Source: Sulfitobacter brevis (lineage in GTDB: Bacteria; Pseudomonadota; Alphaproteobacteria; Rhodobacterales; Rhodobacteraceae). Taken from it: DNA of 64,000 bases. Below the pieces are notes generated by a model. It did not search any database and was not told the origin of the DNA. It saw only the letters and a list, made by a program, of their open reading frames with translations. The stretch covers positions 186,001 to 250,000 of the forward strand of contig NZ_FOMW01000006.1 in NCBI RefSeq assembly GCF_900112755.1. Reading direction: 5' to 3'. Position 1 is the first letter of the stretch. Each line of letters starts with the position of its first letter. The position numbers and the translations under genes are program-made. Positions 60,811-64,000 of this stretch are shown one piece after another.

Positions 60811-61550
60811 ATCGTGCCTCCTGTGCGGACCATTTTGCCATCGACAAAATGAATGCCGCATTCGTCTTTTTGCGTGTTGCGCCAACGGCCTGAGCGCGGG
60901 TCTTCACCTTCCGCCACTGGCGAGGTGCAGGGCGCGCAGCCGATGGAAGGATAGCCCCGTGCCACCAGCGGATGCCGTGGCAGGCGGTTTTCAGCGATAT
61001 AGTCGCCGATGTCAGACGCGTTCCAATAGGCCAGCGGATTGACCTTGATCCGAGCCGGCGCACCGGCGGGGGTCTCGACCTCGAAATGCTCCAATGCGGC
61101 GCGGGTGCCAGACTGGAAGCGTTTGCGCCCTGTGATCCAGCCGCCCACGTCCCGCAGGGCAGCATTCAGTGGTACGGTCTTGCGCAGCGCGCAGCAGGCA
61201 TCGGTATCGCGCTGGTGCAGATCATTCAGCGGGTCTTTCTCCGCCAAATCCGCGGCGCGCAGCAATCGCACATCGCGCAGGCCCAAGCGTTCGGTCAATT
61301 CCTGCTGATAGACAAGCGTCTCGGCAAACAGCATCTCGGTGTCGATAAACAAGACCGGCAGATTGCGCTCTACCATTGATGCCAGATGCAGCAGTGCCAC
61401 TGATTCCGCGCCAAAGCTGGAGACCAGCACGAGGTCCGGCACCTCTGCCACCGCCGCGCGCAGCACGTCGGTGGCAGAGTGGTGCCGCATCCGCGCGTTC
61501 AGGTCCGCGACCTTGGCGTTTAGATCGACAGTTGCATGATCAAGCGGCAT
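60807..61550 (-). CDS. cysH: Assimilatory adenylyl-sulfate reductase (CysH family)
   Basis: 247 residues from ATG 61550, 11 bases inside the end of cysI. The PP-loop-like site is LVSSFGAESVALLHLASMV. Two Cys pairs, in DACCALRK and IGCAPCTSPV, are the ligands of the [4Fe-4S] cluster that marks enzymes using APS; PAPS reductases lack them. The C-terminal ECGIH carries the catalytic Cys. So despite the usual annotation as phosphoadenylyl-sulfate reductase, APS is the expected substrate, giving sulfite for CysI. Confidence 0.94.
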   Translation of the reverse strand: MPLDHATVDLNAKVADLNARMRHHSATDVLRAAVAEVPDLVLVSSFGAESVALLHLASMVERNLPVLFIDTEMLFAETLVYQQELTERLGLRDVRLLRAADLAEKDPLNDLHQRDTDACCALRKTVPLNAALRDVGGWITGRKRFQSGTRAALEHFEVETPAGAPARIKVNPLAYWNASDIGDYIAENRLPRHPLVARGYPSIGCAPCTSPVAEGEDPRSGRWRNTQKDECGIHFVDGKMVRTGGTI

Positions 61551-63204
61551 TTGCCTGTGCTTCCGGATAAAGCGCGGCTTTGAACGGGGCGAGGCCCAGC
61601 CGGCGGTAGGTTTGCAAGAAGGTCTCGGCAGGCTCGGTGCGCAGATCAAGATAGGCCAGCACGATACGCTCGATCGCGGGCACGATCTGCTCGGCAGAGA
61701 AACCGGGACCCGCACGCTCCCCGATGGTCGCGTCTTCGGTACCGTCGCCGCCCAGCGTGATCTGGTAGTTCTCCACGCCTGCACGGTCGAGGCCCAGGAT
61801 ACCGATATGGCCGACGTGATGGTGCCCGCAAGCATTGATGCAGCCCGAGATTTTGATCTTTAGCGGGCCGACGTCATGCTCCAGCTTCAGCTCATCAAAG
61901 CGGAGGGCAATCTCCTGCGCAATCGGGATCGAGCGGGCCGTTGCCAGCGCGCAGTAATCCATGCCGGGGCAGGCGATGATATCGCTGATCAGCCCGATAT
62001 TGGCGGTGCCTAGGCCTGCCGCTTTCAATGCTGCATAGACCGAGGGCAGATCGCCGCGATGCACGTGCGGCAGGATCACGTTCTGCTCGTGGCTGATGCG
62101 CAATTCATCATGGCCATAGCGCTTTGCCAGATCAGCCATCAGACGCATTTGCGCCGAGGACGCATCCCCCGGTGTCGCGCCATGTGCCTTGAGGCTGATC
62201 GAGACGATGCCGTAGCCATCAGCGCGGTGCGCGGCGACATTGGTATCGGCCCAACTGCGGAACAGCGGATCATGCTGATAGGCGTTGTGATAGGGCGCCT
62301 CGCTCGCGGTTTTGAACGCGGGTGTGGCAAAATCGGCCTCGATGCGCGCCAGCATCTGCTGGTCGACGCCGCCAAAGCTCTCGCGGATCAGGGCAAAACG
62401 TTCTTCTACACGGACGCGGATGTCCTCGATACCGTTCTCGTGCACGGTAATCTTGATGCGCGCCTTATACTTGTTATCGCGCCGACCCAGCAGGTTATAA
62501 ACGCTGACAATGGCTTCGAGATAGGGCAGCAGCTCGGCTTGCGGCAGGAAGTCCCGCAGCACTTTGCCGATCATTGGCGTGCGGCCAAGGCCACCGCCCA
62601 CGATCACCTCATATCCGGCCTCGCCATCGCGTTTGACCATGCGCAACCCGATGTCATGTGCCTTGGTCACGGCGCGGTCATTGGGCGATCCGGTTACGGC
62701 GACCTTGAACTTGCGCGGCAGGAACTGAAATTCGGGGTGGTCGGTGGACCATTGACGGATCAGCTCGGCCACAGGGCGCGGGTCGGCGATCTCGTCACCT
62801 GCGGCACCGGCAAAATGGTCTGCCGTCACGTTGCGGATGGTATTGCCCGAGGTCTGGATCGCATGCATGTCCACTTCGGCCAGCGCATCGAGCATATCGG
62901 GCACATCGCGCAGTTGCGGCCAGTTGTACTGGATGTTCTGCCGCGTGGTGAAATGGCCATAGCCCTTGTCCCACTTGTCCGCGATCTCAGCGAGCTTGTG
63001 CATTTGGCGGCTGTTGAGTGTGCCGTATGGGATCGCCACGCGCAGCATATAGGCGTGCAGCTGCAGGTAGAGCCCGTTCATCAGGCGCAGCGGTTTAAAC
63101 TCGTCCTCGGTCAGCGCGCCATCAATACGGCGCTCGACCTGTGCGCGGAACTGGGCGTTGCGTTCTTTAAGGAAGGCATCATCGAAATCGGTATAGTGGT
63201 ACAT
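61540..63204 (-). CDS. cysI: Sulfite reductase hemoprotein (siroheme, [4Fe-4S])
   Basis: 554 residues. Two ferredoxin-like half-domains and siroheme/[4Fe-4S] ligands in ACPGMDYCALATARS (C-x5-C) and SGCINACGHHHVGHIG (C-x3-C). HFTTRQNIQYNWPQLRDVPD and GNTIRNVTADHFAGAAGDEI are the substrate-channel segments. It reduces sulfite to sulfide with six electrons. No cysJ flavoprotein is nearby, so ferredoxin with the adjacent Fpr is the likely donor. It starts on the last base of the DUF2849 stop (TGATG). Confidence 0.95.
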   Translation of the reverse strand: MYHYTDFDDAFLKERNAQFRAQVERRIDGALTEDEFKPLRLMNGLYLQLHAYMLRVAIPYGTLNSRQMHKLAEIADKWDKGYGHFTTRQNIQYNWPQLRDVPDMLDALAEVDMHAIQTSGNTIRNVTADHFAGAAGDEIADPRPVAELIRQWSTDHPEFQFLPRKFKVAVTGSPNDRAVTKAHDIGLRMVKRDGEAGYEVIVGGGLGRTPMIGKVLRDFLPQAELLPYLEAIVSVYNLLGRRDNKYKARIKITVHENGIEDIRVRVEERFALIRESFGGVDQQMLARIEADFATPAFKTASEAPYHNAYQHDPLFRSWADTNVAAHRADGYGIVSISLKAHGATPGDASSAQMRLMADLAKRYGHDELRISHEQNVILPHVHRGDLPSVYAALKAAGLGTANIGLISDIIACPGMDYCALATARSIPIAQEIALRFDELKLEHDVGPLKIKISGCINACGHHHVGHIGILGLDRAGVENYQITLGGDGTEDATIGERAGPGFSAEQIVPAIERIVLAYLDLRTEPAETFLQTYRRLGLAPFKAALYPEAQANAA

Positions 63205-63503
63205 CAGAATTGCTCCTGTTTGCCGTGGGCGTAGTTGGACGGGCCCTTGGCACGAAAGGCTTCGCGGAAATGGGCGGGCTGGGCTTTGCCGTCGGCCACC
63301 TTGACGTCGGCGAGATAGGCCCCAACGACGGTGGCGACTTCGGCGCTGGCCTCGATCAACTGCAACTCGGCGTCGGCTTCATCGGTGAGGATCTCGGCCT
63401 GAGAAAGATCGCGGGTCCAGCCTGCGGCGGCCGTGCGGTAGATCACGTCGCCTTCCAAAAGCGCATTGGCGGTGAGGACTTTGGGGGTGAAAGGTTTGGG
63501 CAT
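63204..63503 (-). CDS. DUF2849 protein
   Basis: 99 residues. DUF2849 is typically found between the siroheme synthase and cysI genes in alphaproteobacteria, as here. Sequence shows PFTPKVLTANALLEGDVIYR, TAAAGWTRDLSQAEILTDEA, VVGAYLADVKVADGKAQPAH and FREAFRAKGPSNYAHGKQEQ. No cofactor motif. TGATG-type overlaps on both sides imply coupled translation. Role in sulfite reduction is inferred from constant linkage. Confidence 0.92.
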   Translation of the reverse strand: MPKPFTPKVLTANALLEGDVIYRTAAAGWTRDLSQAEILTDEADAELQLIEASAEVATVVGAYLADVKVADGKAQPAHFREAFRAKGPSNYAHGKQEQF

Positions 63504-64000
63504 TATGCAAATTCCTCAAGTCTGAGATCGGTGGAAGCCGCCGCCGCCGCGCGGGGGGCAAGGCCGTAAAACATCAAGGCAGGGCCGGAGAATTCCGCCG
63601 CGGCAAGATCGGTGGCCAGACAGTCCAGCGTGGTGGCCAGAATGCGCTGTTCGGGGCGGGAGGCGTGTTCGATCACGGTTACGGGGGTGGCCCGCTCGGC
63701 GCCGTGCATGATCAACCGGCCCTGCACAAAACGCGCGGATTTCTTGCCCATATAGATCGCAGCGACCTCATTCGGGCGGGCAAGGGCGGCCCAGTCGTGA
63801 TCGGCAAAGCCTTGCATGTCGTGGCCAGTGAGAAACCGCACGGAGGCATTGCGTCCGCGCCGCGTCAGGCTCTGGCCAATGCTGGCCACGGCGGCAGACG
63901 CCGAAGTAATCCCCGGCACGATATGCCAACCGATGCCATGGGCGTCGACCGCGTCAATCTCTTCATCGAGACGGCCAAACACAGTGGCATCGCCCGATTT
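63503..64000 (-). CDS. cobA: Uroporphyrinogen-III C-methyltransferase / siroheme synthase (5' partial)
   Basis: The C-terminal 165 codons of an SUMT domain; the frame is open to the window edge, where it reads KSGDATVFGRLDEEIDAV, the usual KxGDPxxFGRxxEE motif with Ala in place of Pro. VPGITSASAAVASIGQSLTR, VRFLTGHDMQ, AAIYMGKKSARFVQ and TPVTVIEHASRPEQRI are further SUMT blocks. It makes precorrin-2 for siroheme, the CysI cofactor, which explains its place at the head of the operon. Whether a CysG-type N-terminal domain is fused cannot be seen. Confidence 0.93.
   Translation of the reverse strand, partial: KSGDATVFGRLDEEIDAVDAHGIGWHIVPGITSASAAVASIGQSLTRRGRNASVRFLTGHDMQGFADHDWAALARPNEVAAIYMGKKSARFVQGRLIMHGAERATPVTVIEHASRPEQRILATTLDCLATDLAAAEFSGPALMFYGLAPRAAAAASTDLRLEEFA

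Noticed and set aside
62059-63234. 391-codon plus-strand frame opposite cysI
   Set aside because: cysI shows all cluster ligands on the minus strand; the opposite frame has no recognisable features.

Overview
The window is about 64 kb of chromosome from an alphaproteobacterium of the order Rhodobacterales, most likely the Roseobacter group. The grounds are a gene transfer agent (GTA) tail cluster of the Rhodobacter capsulatus type, a pyruvate dehydrogenase E1-beta subunit carrying its own lipoyl domain, the bactofilin plus membrane-anchored M23 peptidase pair, a LexA box of the GTTC-N7-GTTC form, and dense GC-rich coding with many ATGA/GTGA/TGATG junctions. I see no tRNA, rRNA, CRISPR array, transposase or integrase.

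Layout. 3-8971 (+): the distal half of a GTA structural operon (gp6 to gp15 plus a small trailing gene); gp13 carries a one-base frameshift. 9075-9890: cysE. 10019-13722 (-): pyruvate dehydrogenase E2, E1-beta and E1-alpha. 13882-15518 (-): an FtsB-like protein and pgk. 15651-16704 (+): a cytoplasmic and an exported cyclophilin. 16877-18704 (-): bactofilin and M23 peptidase. 18885-20158 (-): a ferritin-like DUF455 protein and a Bcp peroxiredoxin. 20256-33347 (+): AsmA-like giant protein, queA, an MFS carrier, DUF924, lpdA, a methyltransferase-like protein, a second MFS carrier, uvrA. 33455-39422 (-): a lysine-rich exported protein and the valine/isobutyrate branch (mmsA, acyl-CoA dehydrogenase, a fused HIBYL-CoA hydrolase/3-hydroxyisobutyrate dehydrogenase), with a divergent LysR gene. 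40493-49037: CBS protein, coaD, a 47-residue membrane protein, gap, DUF808, tkt, zapA with a coiled-coil partner, an MliC-like lysozyme inhibitor, grxD and bolA. 49382-55525 (+): a molybdenum hydroxylase cluster (XdhC chaperone, molybdopterin-binding protein, CoxS, form II CoxL, CoxM). 55720-59396: OmpA-family protein with long Ala/Gln/Asp repeats, infC (ATC start, minus strand), and an acidic repeat protein. 59502-64000 (-): assimilatory sulfur operon (cobA/cysG, DUF2849, cysI, cysH, DUF934, fpr).

How the parts work together. Central carbon enzymes (gap, pgk, tkt, the PDH complex) are scattered in the window, but some share promoter elements. The PDH E1/E2 operon and the unlinked E3 gene lpdA, 13 kb apart, each follow a long inverted repeat with the same core (TAGTTTA-NCGT-TAAACTA), and the gap promoter region has a 19-bp tandem repeat with a related TTAGCGNTAA core. 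The sulfur operon supplies sulfide to the serine acetyltransferase route (cysE). The cox-like cluster has its own cofactor-insertion genes and unusually structured intergenic DNA: a nested inverted repeat of about 200 bp ends on the xdhC ribosome-binding site, a structured 297-bp gap separates coxS from coxL, and a Rhodobacterales-type palindromic repeat lies between coxL and coxM.

Most genes are ordinary core genes. The observations I rate highest are the shared PDH/E3 operator, the nested inverted repeat at xdhC, the HIBCH-MmsB fusion with a retained internal ribosome-binding site, and the gp13 frameshift.
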